DNA of 64,000 nt from Asterias rubens (lineage: Eukaryota; Echinodermata; Asteroidea; Forcipulatida; Asteriidae): contig NC_047063.1 in the NCBI RefSeq assembly GCF_902459465.1, forward strand, positions 1,364,001-1,428,000, read 5' to 3'. Under the pieces are notes generated by a model. The model saw only the letters and a list, made by a program, of their open reading frames with translations, was not told the origin of the DNA and did not search any database. Positions 26,217 to 36,750 of the stretch are shown here, in pieces. Numbering within the stretch: the stretch's first letter is position 1; every line of letters begins with the position of its first letter. A program made the translations under genes and the position numbers.

Positions 26217-26433
26217 GCATTAAAAAGTCTTCAACTTGTGTCCCATCAGCACCACCGGTCCCGTCTCCGGGGTTCACGGTTTCATTCACATGTAGTTCCT
26301 CCAGAAGTTTGAGCAAATCCTTCTGAGGAACTTTACAACCTCACCCTTTCAACTCGGTGAATTTGGTCAGACGGAAATCTTTGTCCAACCCGTGAGCTTC
26401 GGGATCAAAAGGCTGTTGCAATGGAGTAGCCAT
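16005..26433 (-). CDS. SEPHS2: selenophosphate synthetase (selenide, water dikinase), selenocysteine-containing
   Basis: Seven coding exons: 26433-26124, 22393-22290, 21806-21657, 21036-20924, 19814-19624, 18734-18522 and 16171-16005, all with GT-AG introns. Phases join cleanly and give 415 aa, counting one in-frame TGA as Sec31. The enzyme makes selenophosphate from selenide and ATP, the Se donor for Sec-tRNA synthesis. Residues 30-37 read GUGCKVPQ, the catalytic glycine-rich loop, with the essential Lys34 present. Further family motifs are [79 protein letters not shown] and [13 protein letters not shown] (CAA)23 tract adds 23 Gln at residues 73-95. A SECIS in the 3' UTR is required for decoding; I could not identify it. 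The upstream neighbour is a Sec-less paralogue. Reading the TGA as a nonsense mutation is unlikely given the motif context and the intact downstream frame. Confidence 0.95.
16190..16350 (-). repeat. tRNA-derived SINE
   Basis: The minus strand carries GGTCTAGTGGTAAGACATCT and a B-box GGGTCCAAATCCC. The tail includes ACACAGTATACAGTGCTTTA. Relatives are at 52598-52770 (plus), 54540-54665 and 61650-61810. It lies in SEPHS2 intron 6, beside the last exon. Confidence 0.65.
16550..17010. repeat. cluster of about four roughly 120-bp repeats
   Basis: CAACCCTCCTAC recurs at about 16556, 16758 and 16888, each with a nearby TGACCATTCAAT-like block and a TCTGCAA/CCTGCAATAT block. Same family as 10020-10260. 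Confidence 0.6.
17340..17440. repeat. SINE fragment adjoining the 36-bp array
   Basis: It matches 114-225, including a B-box-like TGATTTGAATCAGGG and GGTGGAAGGCGGGGAAAGA. The 36-bp array begins directly at its right end. Confidence 0.5.
17436..18263. repeat. 23-copy 36-bp tandem repeat
   Basis: The unit begins CTACAGCAAACCGACTGACT and ends GCTCACAGGCCTCGAA; 23 copies fill 828 bp. Few substitutions occur; the most diverged copies are near 17875-17940 (CCGCCTGC) and 18140. The unit length is a multiple of three and has no stops in several frames, so frames of 300 codons or more appear on both strands, for example a repeated [12 protein letters not shown]. These are by-products of the repeat. 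The array lies inside SEPHS2 intron 6. Confidence 0.97.
18264..18457. repeat. two-copy direct repeat, about 95 bp
   Basis: AAGGGCCACTTCTATGGG through ACAATGGGTTATTT occurs twice (about 18272-18367 and 18370-18459), differing mainly by one CAAAAG unit. It directly follows the 36-bp array. Confidence 0.85.
20180..20510. repeat. dispersed repeat, same family as 9060-9320
   Basis: GCTGGTTTGACCACAAGAGG followed by AAACAAAGGATAAAAAC matches 9250-9300. It lies in SEPHS2 intron 4. Confidence 0.45.
21292..21555. repeat. foldback MITE, GGGCCCAATTTCAT family
   Basis: GGGCCCAATTTCATAAAACA at the left; GCTTATGAAATTTGGCC at the right. SEPHS2 intron 3. Confidence 0.6.
22829..26006. mobile_element. long inverted repeat filling most of SEPHS2 intron 1
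   Basis: The left arm 22829-23283 and right arm 25482-26006 are inverted copies in two blocks. Outer blocks (22829-23005 against 25845-26006) share CACTAAATACC, CCCCTCACGACAA and CAAGAGTCATATGCA. Inner blocks (23093-23283 against 25482-25648) share CTAGACCATTGGTGTTGCGT, GAACGAACGCTAGCGGGCGC and CACCAAGGTCTAGGACATTT. The arms differ in the middle: the left holds a palindrome at 23010-23072 and the right an unrelated stretch. The 2.2-kb centre has no recognisable transposase. A large foldback or non-autonomous DNA transposon is likely. Confidence 0.75.
24150..24840. repeat. imperfect tandem repeats in the centre of the inverted repeat
   Basis: Blocks such as TACGTTCCAAGATACGC and AAGTTACACTATAATATCAA recur about four times at irregular spacing of 115-190 bp. 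Short open frames here are only repeat products. Confidence 0.8.
26149..26217 (-). repeat. (CAA)23 tract coding polyglutamine in SEPHS2 exon 1
   Basis: Twenty-three uninterrupted CAA codons encode Gln73-95, just after the catalytic loop and before the exon 1 donor. Purity suggests a length-polymorphic microsatellite. Confidence 0.95.
26341..26343 (-). other. SEPHS2: in-frame UGA selenocysteine codon (Sec31)
   Basis: TGA lies between GGG (Gly30) and GGT TGT AAA (Gly32, Cys33, Lys34), exactly where SEPHS2 proteins have Sec in GUGCKVPQ. The frame is open on both sides. Confidence 0.93.
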
Positions 26434-27066
26434 CGCGGACCGTTTTATCTTACCTTTTTACTTACTCTGTACACTTTATTCTCGTGTTTTAATTGAACAA
26501 TTCGACTAATTGTGAGGTGCTTTCTGAGTTGTGTTGTAGGTGTGGAGCTCGAGCACGACATCATGCACTCTAAGTGTGAACCGTCTGCTAACCTCCCCCA
26601 CAATGCATCATCCTAAAGGCTCTTTCACTTCAGGAAATAAATTAGTGGCTTATTTTGACTAATTTTAATACATTTTGCGATCAAGTTACATTCACATTAG
26701 TCCAAATCAATATGATATATTAATTTAAAAAACGTTTTGATAATATTTGATGCAAAACATTACGTTTTAATTTGTCTAAAAGTTAGAGAAACATTTAAAT
26801 GAATAAATTGTTACTGTTTTAGGGAGTCGACGTACTAATTACTAGCAGCTGAAGAGCTTTACCCTGGGTGTGAGGTAAAAATGATGCAGAGCGCCCTCAT
26901 GGAAAATAGTATAATAAAAGGGGGCGGGGTTACATTATTGAAGAAATGATTGGTAGAAAACAAGATGAATGAAACAAGTTAAAGGGGCGGTGCCGTGCAT
27001 TAACAAGGCCATTGGGGAATAAAGTTGCGCTACTGGGGGGGAGTAATAGTCAGCCTTTTCTTGGGC

Positions 27067-27180
27067 GGGGGGGGGGGGGGGGTTACTGCACTGAACCAAT
27101 TATTTGTGTAATTTGCTTAACCATGAGGAAAAGGGCGGAAGGGACAGGTGTGAGGGCAACGGTTGGGGGGGGGGGGGGGG
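27067..27180. repeat. two long poly-G runs
   Basis: Uninterrupted G runs of about 16-18 near 27067 and 27164, each flanked by shorter G clusters. They could form G-quadruplexes; assembly length may be unreliable. Confidence 0.8.
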
Positions 27181-27547
27181 CACCTGCAGGACAAACAAAA
27201 ATTGTTCCGTACCAAACTGCCACAAAAAGCAATATCAAATTTGAGTAAATAAGACCATTTTTTCATAATCTCTAATGGACGAGAGATTTCAAGAAATGCT
27301 CAATTTTTAATTTTTAAATTAGCTATTTAGTTTTATTTGAAATGCATGAACTTCCCTAAAACATGGACAAGAAATATAAAAAGCCTAAAATCTTCGAATT
27401 TTCTCAAAAGAACTAAACTGGATGTTGGGTGGCTGAAGAAAATTCATGGAGGTGCGGAGAACCATACCTCAGGAAGACAGGAAAATCTAGTCCAGGAAGA
27501 ATGAACATCTTTTGAGGAAAGGAGAATGCTCGGGCAGAAAATGATCT

Positions 27548-27770
27548 TAGTATTCTGCTATCGCATGAGTATTCTGCTATCCTTTTAGTATTCTGCTATC
27601 CTTTGAGTATTCTGCTATCCTTTGAGTATTCTCATAAGACAATACTCAGAGGATAGGAGAATACTCAGAAGATAGAAGAATACTCACAGACATTATAGCA
27701 GATCAAAGAGGATACTCAAGAATACTCACAGAGGATACTCAAGATATGAAAATATTCAAGAGGATACTTG
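27548..27770. repeat. direct and inverted AGTATTCTGCTATCC repeats
   Basis: AGTATTCTGCTATCC(TTTG) appears four or five times in direct order, then as diverged inverted copies such as AATACTCAGAGGATAGGAGA. Confidence 0.8.
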
Positions 27771-30260
27771 GAACTCAAGAGGAGAATACTAAAAGAAAAT
27801 TGGAGAATACACCATGAGGACAGGAGCTCAAATACTCATTCAAATGTCAATTACTTGACTCATAAGTAATCACAGAAACTGTGAGGAAATAAATTGGAAA
27901 TAAATCAAGTAAAATTTGTTGACATTAAAAATCTTTATACAAATTCAGAGCAGCACTAGTTTGGCAATACTGAAAGTTGAATGAAAGTTGTATTTTTACT
28001 TGAGTTTACAAAAAGTGACATTATAATACATTTTTTTCTACAGCTAAAATGAAAGCACTCTTTAACCCAAGTTTCTCTTCATGAATAATTCTTTAAACAA
28101 CTTTAATGTAGAATACACTTGACAACTAATGACTAATGGAATTGCATCTAAACATTTCTTAATTTAGCGCATGATGATTTGACACTTAAAACACCTGCAG
28201 AATACCTAAGGGAAAAAAAGTAAAAAAGTGGACACAAAAACTGTTTGCCAAGTAAAATATTAACTGTACAGAAATAGCAAAGTTGTGAATATAAAAGTTA
28301 AAATGACAAGCGTTTCATGCAATAATAACAGCATCGTGCATGTGGGAATTCTTGGCTAAATGGCACTGAATATTTGTTGTGTCTGTAAAAAATAAGAAAA
28401 TAAACTTTTTTTGTAGATAACTCATCAGTGGGTGCCTACATTACTACTGTTAACCTGTGTCCAATTTCATAGCGCTGCTCAACGGTAAGCAAATTTTCAT
28501 GCTTATTGTAGCAGAAAAAATTGCTAAGGTGCAAGTGTATTTCACAGGTTAGAAGAAAAAATCAGGGGGTCATATTGCGGGTTCACCATGGATTTGCATT
28601 GTGACGTAATTAATTTTTGTGCATGCCGTTTTGTGTGCCTACGAATAGAAAATCGGCTGCTAAGTAGCTCCATGAAATTGGGCCCTCAAAACACGTTTTC
28701 TGATAAATTCACAAAACTTTATGCTGATTGTATCTGAATGCTGAAGTATCCACAGCCATCATCGGCACCTGTTTTGAGGTTTTATGTCTTTCATTTCTTC
28801 TTTGTAATCAAAGTTTTTGGACAAATTTGTGAGTTTGACGTAGTCTCCATGTCATTGAAAGTTGCGAACCAAGAAATTCCCAGCTCATCATCAAACTTGA
28901 CTGCCGGTGCCCCCTTATCAGTTTCCCAAGAACTTTAAGATTTTCCAATGTAAATGCCCATTGGAAGATGTAAATGGCCTTGCCCGCTCAAAAATGAAAT
29001 TCCTGGCCCGAGGATCAAATTTTATACAGGGTTAAAATGATCATAATTTTAACATAGTTACACATAGTTCTTGATGAATATGAATACAAAGAAATAACTG
29101 ATTGCGTATTAAAATGAACAGTGGGCTCGATTTCAATTAATGCTAAAATTAATCTTAAGATCAGCATTGCCAGGGTAGTTAATTAAATTGTGACATGCTT
29201 TGTTTAGCACTTAGCACTCAAAGGCAGGGTCATACTTTGGCGATGACCTTGAAAACAAAAAAATTCTCCAAACGATTACTTGTTACTGATTACAAAACTT
29301 CAAATATTTATTTGTCATCTCGTAAACCATTACTGGCTAATAAAAATAGGGCAAAGTCGTAATTCATGTTTCATCATGGATTCAACTTTGAATATCATAG
29401 GTCTACCGTTTTTGCGATTTGCCTTGTGCGTTGCATATTTTGAGAGGCAAGACTTAAACAGAATCTGAATGGCCTGTGGCTTTGCATATATCAAGTGCTT
29501 TGGACCAAGAACATTCTCCAGAAGAGACAACAATAACCTCCATGAAAAAAGGGTGGATCGGCGGGGGAGATCTGTAGGAATTTTTCAGAGGAAGGTATCA
29601 TCGCTGCTGCAGTCCAGATCAGGACAACAGGGGCCTAATTTTGAGAATCTCTCTGCTTACTGCGGAATTCTGCACTTACGTCCCATGGAAGTGTGTGCTT
29701 TACAGGGCTGTTAGCGCAGAATTTCGCGGTAAGCGGAGCAATGAAACCATTCCCTGATACAATGCCCTCCTTCAAATTCAAAGCTTCATATGTATTTGCT
29801 TCAAACAGATTTGTTTCATAAAAACATAAAACAATGTTTCTTGGACTTTTCAGACCTATAGCTTTTAACAGACTTTTGAGAAAGTTCAACTCTGCGTAAA
29901 TGGGCAATACCACACAAAAAGTCTTAACTACTCTCCTCTAAACAGTTTCAAATCTATCAGCAACCTGGCCATGCCACATGTCTCAAAAGTAAAAAAACTT
30001 CCCTCAAAAAGTCTGAGTTCTGACCCCGAATGTTTCATTTACTTAGTTGAGTACTCAAACTCAACTTCTATTCCCAAAACCGTCTCACAGAATTGTTACT
30101 TGGAATCTACACATAAGTATCGAGCAGCAATAAAGATAAACTTTGTGTAGTGGAATAGTTACAAAGAGTGAAAGCGAGATATAACTTAAAGCAATTCATA
30201 AGTCCGGTGTTTCTGAATGATTAGCACGTCCTATAGACAGGATAAAAAAAGTTGTGAGAC

Positions 30261-33200
30261 TTATGTGATGTTCGTGTTGACCTCAATGACACGGGGTTTA
30301 TCAATGACGCGAGCTGTGCGGTTCCCCTTTTCCACGATACCGATGATCCAAGCGCTGGCTCCGAGTCTGTCCATTTCCTTGCAGTAACTGGCTGCTTGTT
30401 CTCTTGGAAACGCGATGAGAAGTCCTCCTGTGAACAAAATTAGAAGAGGTGTGATTGTTTGGAAAGTAACAGAAGAAAATAAAATTGGATATTAATGGTT
30501 CATCTTGATTTTGTACAACAATCAGGGAGATACCAAGAATTACATTCAACATAGGGAAAAGGTTTTCATAATCAAATACATGTATTGGTTTATTTTCAGG
30601 GAACTTTCTGCAGAGTCAGGGAGAGTTGGCAGCTCTGAGCTCAGGATGTAACACTTTAGAGGTTGATAGACTCTCTACATTACTTCAAATAGATATGAAG
30701 ACTACGTCATCAGTATGGGCCTAATCTTTTTTCACTGTGATGGCAAGTTTGCTTCTTTCAACAAAATCCGAAAGGGCAAACAAACCTGAATTCAGAAGAA
30801 TCATCAGACTGAAATACACCTTAAGGCCATGGTCAAGTGAGGTGAGTGCAGACACGATGAAAGCAATTTCTCTTATGAATTGTGGTGGTTCTGAAAATAA
30901 CAACTGGTTTAGCAACTCACTGTTTCCATCAGTATGCTCTGGTTGACTTAAACCACTGATATTCTTCTTGGAACAATACAAGCTCATTTGCATGTTTAAG
31001 CAAAGAATAGTGTAAAATGTAAATCTCAATCACGCCTTTAAACATAAGTGGCTCTTCATAAAATAGTGAAAATATGATGTCAATTGGACGTAGTATTCAT
31101 AAATCCTAGTCCGCATACTAAGCACAGTGTAAAATGCAAATCTAAACCACCATTTTTGACATGGTGTGGATTTTTGTGAAAGTGGTGACGAATTATCTAC
31201 GTTGAAGATCACGTACCTGAAGTCTCCGGGGAGTAACCCTGTAGCAATTTAAATTCACTGTATCCTTTGGCGATATGCTGCATTCTGGCAATGACGGGAA
31301 GGTTATGGATGGCAAAACTGACTTCTTCTTTCTGGCACTTGGCAAGGTTCTCGGCGTGGCCGAGAATACCGAAACCTGTGATGTCCGTGGCACCATGGGC
31401 GTTGTATGTGGCCATTAGGCTAGCGGCTGCAAGGTAAGCAACAACGAAAGAAGAGTTTGTTCAAAACATATAAGTTCTCATTCCCGTGCTTATCAGTAAA
31501 CAAATAAACATAAAAGTAACCAATTAATAGTGAATGTGGAATCGATCTTGAGAATTGTTTACAAATTAATGTCAAATTTCATTGTAGAGCCAAAAATTAA
31601 TCAATCTGTGACAGGATTTCTCCATAAAATTATAATACTGCATCATCGTGCGATGAAGTCCAGCCATCGATTTCACAAAGAGTTAGGACTCGTCTTATCT
31701 CGAGTTAAGACGAGTAACTCGTCCTAACTTGGGATTAATCTTAAGGTCTGCATGCTACAGTGCAGGGTTGGGATGCGCCCTAAGTTTTAAGATTAATCCT
31801 AAGTTTGGAAGAGTTTTGTGAAATCGACAGCTGGACGTCCTTTTAGCAACAGTTAAAGCAATAGCTGTAACCGGCAATTCAGTTTTGACTTTATATAGCG
31901 CTGGGAAGTGGCGCATTTAACAGTATTACTCTAGTCACTGAGCCATTTACTTCATTCCTCAGACCATCTCAACTTCCTACCAAAGTCTGTGCTGCAAGCA
32001 AAATAAATCACAACTATGCAATCCCGAATACAAATTTAAGAGGTTGAAGAAAAGCGATTTTAGTTAAGTGGCTTGCACAAGGATACAAGTGCCATGACCA
32101 GGATTCAAAGTTTTGAACCCCCACCCCGATGAATTAGCCGCCAAAACTTGAGTCCAGTGATCAGACTGCTTGGCCATGACATGCCAAGTATCAACAACGA
32201 GTAAAAGTATTTGATAACAAGGATCACTTACATATTTTGTTAAGTTTACACATGTTATATACAGCCTCCTGGTAGGCCCTCTCCACATCTTCAGCTGTTA
32301 TGAGAGCGTTCAATTTCTTCTTCTTCTCCGGGATTGACAGCCATTGCCGGGCAGTAATTGCGATCTGGGTACCCAGAGGTTTGGTCAATACGAGCACATC
32401 CCCAACCAAAGCATTGTCAGGACTGTAGGTGAGAAGAACACCAAAGAGTAAGATTTGGGAATAAAATGAATCGCAGGTGAAGGCAACTTATGTAACAAGT
32501 AGCTTTGAATGTCAAAGTTTATAGGTAGGGTAATAGATTGGTAAATTCTCTGAAAAACTAATAGCCATAACAACTTAGTTGGTAAGAAGCACTGCAGCTG
32601 TTGGTATTATTAACTCTTTTGAGACAGGATTCCATTCCAACTTAAGTTGGGGTGTCATTACTGACAAAAAGGTCTGAAACTGGGGTTAAAATTTGATGTC
32701 TATTGAAATGACGGTATTTCCACCTTTTGGTAGATTTCAAGGAGCTTTTGGGAACATTATCCTCAGCACTGGAGAAAGTGATAAAAGAGCAGGATTCATG
32801 TATCACTGTAGAAAACAACAACTACTTTTTCTCAAGGTAGACATAAACAAACCTGAATTCAGATTAAAGTCTTAAAGTTTCTCGTCCCTACTTCAAAGTT
32901 TGGATAATTTTCCCGCGAAAACATTCGAGTCTGAGAAATGATTCATGCATGAATCATTTCTAAGGTTTCTGAGAGTTGCTGTCCGTTGGCAAACGCTGTG
33001 GCCAGAGATGCAGTTGGTAGCCGCTGTCACCTCGCTAATCTTGGATGGGTTCAATGTTCTTGTGAACTACCATGACAGCTTTTTGTTGTTTTCTAAGTAG
33101 GCCTAGACAGTTTATTTAAAAAATTAATAATAATTACCGTATTTATAACGCATATTTATAATTCAGCTGAAAATAGGCTGATAACTATTCAACTCACCAC

Positions 33201-36200
33201 ACAATACTAGTCCCAGGGCACACACTTGTAGCAGTTCCCCCGATGGTACACCAGGGGTTGAGAACTGTTTGACCTCCCCTGACCTTGGTGCCTGCCATAT
33301 TTGCCATATCCTGCAATGAGATGAGAATAGCCCTTAAAGTCTAGCATCAAGTTAATCAGATCAATCAATCAATCAATCAATCAGCCGCAAAGACAACATT
33401 GGTCCGTCGCGCTGACCTCCTATGTCCATGTTGAGCAGCTTGGTTCCAGATAGCCTCTACCTCGCTCGGTCGACCTAGTTGAGCAATCCAGGGACTTCTT
33501 GGGCGACCTCTGGGCCTCGTCCAGCCGGTGGCTGGGGGTCGACCCTTCCAGGCATTTATAGCGATGTTGAGTGCCTTCTTGGCTGGGGTGTTATCATCCA
33601 GGCGCACAATGTGGCTGAAGAGGGCACGCTGCCGGCGAAGGATTAGAGAGGCTATCGAGGGGAGTTGTGTTGTGCCGATGATTTCGTTGTTGCTTATGAA
33701 GTAATCAGATCATAAAGTAAGATTTCAAAATATGATGTTGTTTCTATGATCGTAGCTGAGTCAACAGAGGCAGTTAATTGCCTTGATTTCCCTGGTCATT
33801 ACCTCAATATACCCTGGTCACTGCCTCCATGCCCCATGTCAATGCCTAAATGCCCTCTAAGGTCACCATGCCCCTGGTCTTTGCCTTAATGCCCAAGGTT
33901 GCCATACCCCCATGTCATTGCCTCAATGCCCTTGATCATTGCCTCCATTCCCACATTAATGTTTTCTATGCCCTCGGTCATTGCCTCCATGCCCCAGGTC
34001 ATTGCCTCATTGGCCCTTGTTATTGTTTATGCTCTTGGTTATCAATATCGTCTTATTGCCCCTGGTCACCGCATGTCCGCCTCAATGCCAATGTCATTTC
34101 CTCAATGCCCCTCACCACTGGTCATTTGGCCTTGGTGCCACTTGAATTGTTCTAGTAGAAGTAACTTTCCCTCATCGAGGTGCCCTAGCTACCAAAATCA
34201 AACTGTCCTGCATAATAATGAAGCATCAGGCCTGTACTTTTAAGACTTTATTTAAGAAGTACTTACCCTAAAGCCTCGCATCATGAGAGGAATTATGATC
34301 TCACGCTCTTTGTCACTGAATCGCTGTGGAACGCCAAGCAACATCAACATGTTGTCACACTCGAGGACGCCCATGGCGTATATGTCACTAAGCACATTAG
34401 CACATGCTATTTGCCCCTATTATGGAAGAATAAGTTGGTACAGAAAGCAATTAAACTTAACCTTTCTTTGATTATCACTATCACCATAAAGATCTCTACC
34501 AACTGCATTCCCGAAGGGACACACACCAACCCTCAGAAATTTAAGAAAGAATCATTTCTCAGATTAAAATGTTTTCAACCAAAACCATATTACTTCAAAG
34601 GGAATTCTTGCTCTGTTTATATTATCAATAGTTTATACTGCTAGTTACTACCAACAGCTGCGATGTGTATACCTCCATGTTCTCACCAAGTAAGTTTTTA
34701 TGGCAATTTAGTTACCAAAGATAGAATTAGGTAGACAGATAAAAACTTGAATGTCCCACAAGCATTGAAACCATAATTTTCGTCAAACACAGTCTGGAAA
34801 ACATGCTATTTGGAAAAGAATTCTACTTTCACTCAGATGTTTAAGTTTTTGTGAATTTCTTCTATGATAAAAAACTTTGGCACAAATCTTGAACTAGATC
34901 TCACCATAACATAAGGATCATCCACCAAAGGGTAAAAAAAGTCGGTGGTTTCAACGAGGCAAAGTCCGCCATGTGGGAGAGGTTTGACGCTGCAGTCACT
35001 GCCGATTCCTACATAGTAAACAAAAACCACCTATCATTTTTGAAATCATGAAAAAACAAGGAGAGGAAGGTCATAGTAGTATAAATGTTAAATATAAAAA
35101 TATGCAATGAGATTGAGAAGTATATTCTTGTGCAGACCCTTGTCTGAAGAAAACTTTTAGTTGTGGGTTGGGTTAAAATTTTGAAAAGTAAATTTCAGTG
35201 AAAAGTTTTTCCCACTTAACTTTACAAAATTAAATCAATCAATTAAAATTTGGTTACTGAAAAACATCACTTAACACTTTTTTAACAGACTTTGAAAATA
35301 TTTACCTTTATTTAAAAGTATTTGTTTATTAATAATATTAGTATTAGGCCCTTCATTTAAATTTACAGGTTTTCCCGTTTTTATAATAGTTAAAGGCAGT
35401 GGACACTATTGGTAATTGTCAAAGACTAGCCTTCACAGTTACTGTATCTCAACACATGCAAAAAATAACAAACCTGTGAAAATTTGAGCTCAATCGGTCA
35501 TCAAAGTTGCGAGATAATAATGAAAGAAGAAAACACCCTTGTCACACGAAGTTGTGTGCGTTTAGATAGTTGATTTCGAGACCTCAAGTTCTAAACTTGA
35601 GGTCTCGAAATCAAATTCGTGGAAATATTTTTTATAACAATAAATAAAATCCAAACAAGCGTTGATGAACGGGCAAGTGTGGAGTGATGATTTTCAAAAG
35701 CCATTTGCGCGAAAACGCACAGATAACTTTTTGATTTACACAGATAGAAAGTTGGGTAAGGAATTGTACAATACTATTATATGATTTTAACTATTCCAAC
35801 AAAGCCTTTTTCGATTCCCTTTTTGTGTTTGAATGCAAGAGTTGCAGAATAGTGCAACTTTGAAGTAGTGCAATTCGTCAACGTTTCTCAATTCTGCTAC
35901 TCAACGTTGCACAATAATGCAACGTTGCCTTATCTGCACTTTTCGCGGACTGCATTACTTGTCACCAAGAAAGGTTGTATGCTAATAATTATTTTGAGTA
36001 ATTACCAATAGTGTCCAATGCCTTTAACCATAATTATTAAGTTTGGCCCTCTTCCTTTAAGTATTCAAATTATTCATAAATATGCAAATTAGCCCAAACT
36101 TATTAGGCTTGGTCAGTCAAACTGTTGCAAACACTTGCCTAGCCTGGGTAATTGTCTTCAATCCATGTACTGTCCTGTGTTTGTATGATCATGGAGGTGG

Positions 36201-36750
36201 TGTGATATCAGTTTTTAGTAACTTTTCAACAAAATGCAATGGTCTAAAAATACATGTTTACTGTTTTTGAAATGAAGCTGATGCAAAAAATAATTTGGGC
36301 AGCCACATTCCAGTAGTAATATTAAACGTAAGAGACAACAATATTATGATTTTATATTTTTATAACAATAAATAAAATCCAAACAAGCGTTGATGAACGG
36401 GGAAGACATGCGACTTCCCTGGTACAGTATGGCTCCCTAGCTTCCAGCATTAAACCTACATTAACTTGTGTGTAAATTTAGATTTAGATAATCCCAGTTT
36501 CGAGACATTATCAGTTAATAATTCACAACTCCATGAAACATAATAACTCACCAAACTCTGTTCTTTGCAGCATCATCTCTTCCGCTGACTTGCCTCCATC
36601 ATCCTTAAACTCATCGAGAAGTTTAAGGAGATCTTTTTGAGGGACCTTCCACCCAACTCCTCTCGGATCCGTGAAAGTGTAGTTGGTTAGCTGGAAATCT
36701 TTGTCCAGCCCATGAGCAACTGGATCGAAAGGAGAACGTCGAGACCCCAT
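30261..36750 (-). CDS. selenophosphate synthetase paralogue lacking selenocysteine (Val at the Sec site)
   Basis: Seven coding exons: 36750-36552, 35008-34905, 34416-34267, 33310-33198, 32422-32232, 31426-31217 and 30427-30261; 377 aa. Exons 2-5 and 7 equal those of the Sec gene in length, exon 6 is one codon shorter, and all phases are identical, so the two are tandem duplicates. The catalytic loop reads GVGWKVPQ: Val32 (GTT) replaces Sec and Trp34 (TGG) replaces Cys, while Lys35 is kept. The other motifs remain: [73 protein letters not shown] and [12 protein letters not shown]. One change is PLPHGG for PLRHGG. There are no stops or frameshifts. By analogy with vertebrate SEPHS1 (Thr) and insect SPS1 (Arg), it probably does not make selenophosphate and may act in redox or vitamin B6 homeostasis; that is inference. 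It is not a simple SEPHS1 orthologue, so no symbol is given. Confidence 0.93.
31668..31830. repeat. foldback MITE with GATTTCACAAAGAGTTAGGA ends
   Basis: GATTTCACAAAGAGTTAGGA at the left and AGAGTTTTGTGAAATCGAC at the right, with internal CGTCTTATCTCGAGTTAAGA symmetry. The same family is at 42666-42832. SEPHS paralogue intron 5. Confidence 0.7.
33358..33700 (-). mobile_element. 3' fragment of a non-LTR retrotransposon (LINE) ORF2
   Basis: The minus strand reads a frame containing [31 protein letters not shown] and [17 protein letters not shown], then a stop and a (GATT)n tail. A basic C-terminus of this kind next to a simple-repeat tail is typical of CR1/L2-like reverse transcriptase ends. 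It is strongly 5'-truncated and sits in intron 3 of the paralogue. Confidence 0.7.
33760..34140 (+). repeat. degenerate minisatellite, about 24 bp
   Basis: CCCTGGTCATTGCCTCCATGC-like blocks (for example CCAGGTCATTGCCTC) repeat with many changes and resemble the GGCAATGACCAGGGGCA part of the dispersed repeat at 14740. Intron 3 of the SEPHS paralogue. Confidence 0.7.
35391..36026. mobile_element. MITE, AGGCAGTGGACACTATTGG family, with internal insertion
   Basis: TAAAGGCAGTGGACACTATT at the left; GTAATTACCAATAGTGTCCA and TGCCTTTA at the right. Inside is a palindrome, TTCGAGACCTCAAG/CTTGAGGTCTCGAA. Longer than other copies because of an insertion around 35640-35960. Intron 1 of the SEPHS paralogue. 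Confidence 0.85.

Larger units (their letters stand above)
26434..30260. other. region between the two tandem SEPHS genes
   Basis: About 3.8 kb hold the promoter of the Sec gene and the 3' UTR of the paralogue. Contents are G runs of 16-18 at 27067-27082 and 27164-27180, an AGTATTCT repeat field at 27548-27770, and a GGGCCCAATTTCAT-family foldback at 28450-28685 with a diverged relative at 29633-29750. I see no supported gene. Confidence 0.5.

Noticed and set aside
26104..26316. Polyglutamine open frame as a separate small gene
   Set aside because: It is the downstream part of SEPHS2 exon 1, cut off from its start only by the Sec UGA codon, and it runs past the exon donor at 26123.
28740..28930. 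Minus-strand frame containing KFDDELGISWFATFNDME
   Set aside because: It looks protein-like but has no recognisable family, no clear splice acceptor and no neighbouring exon; support is insufficient.
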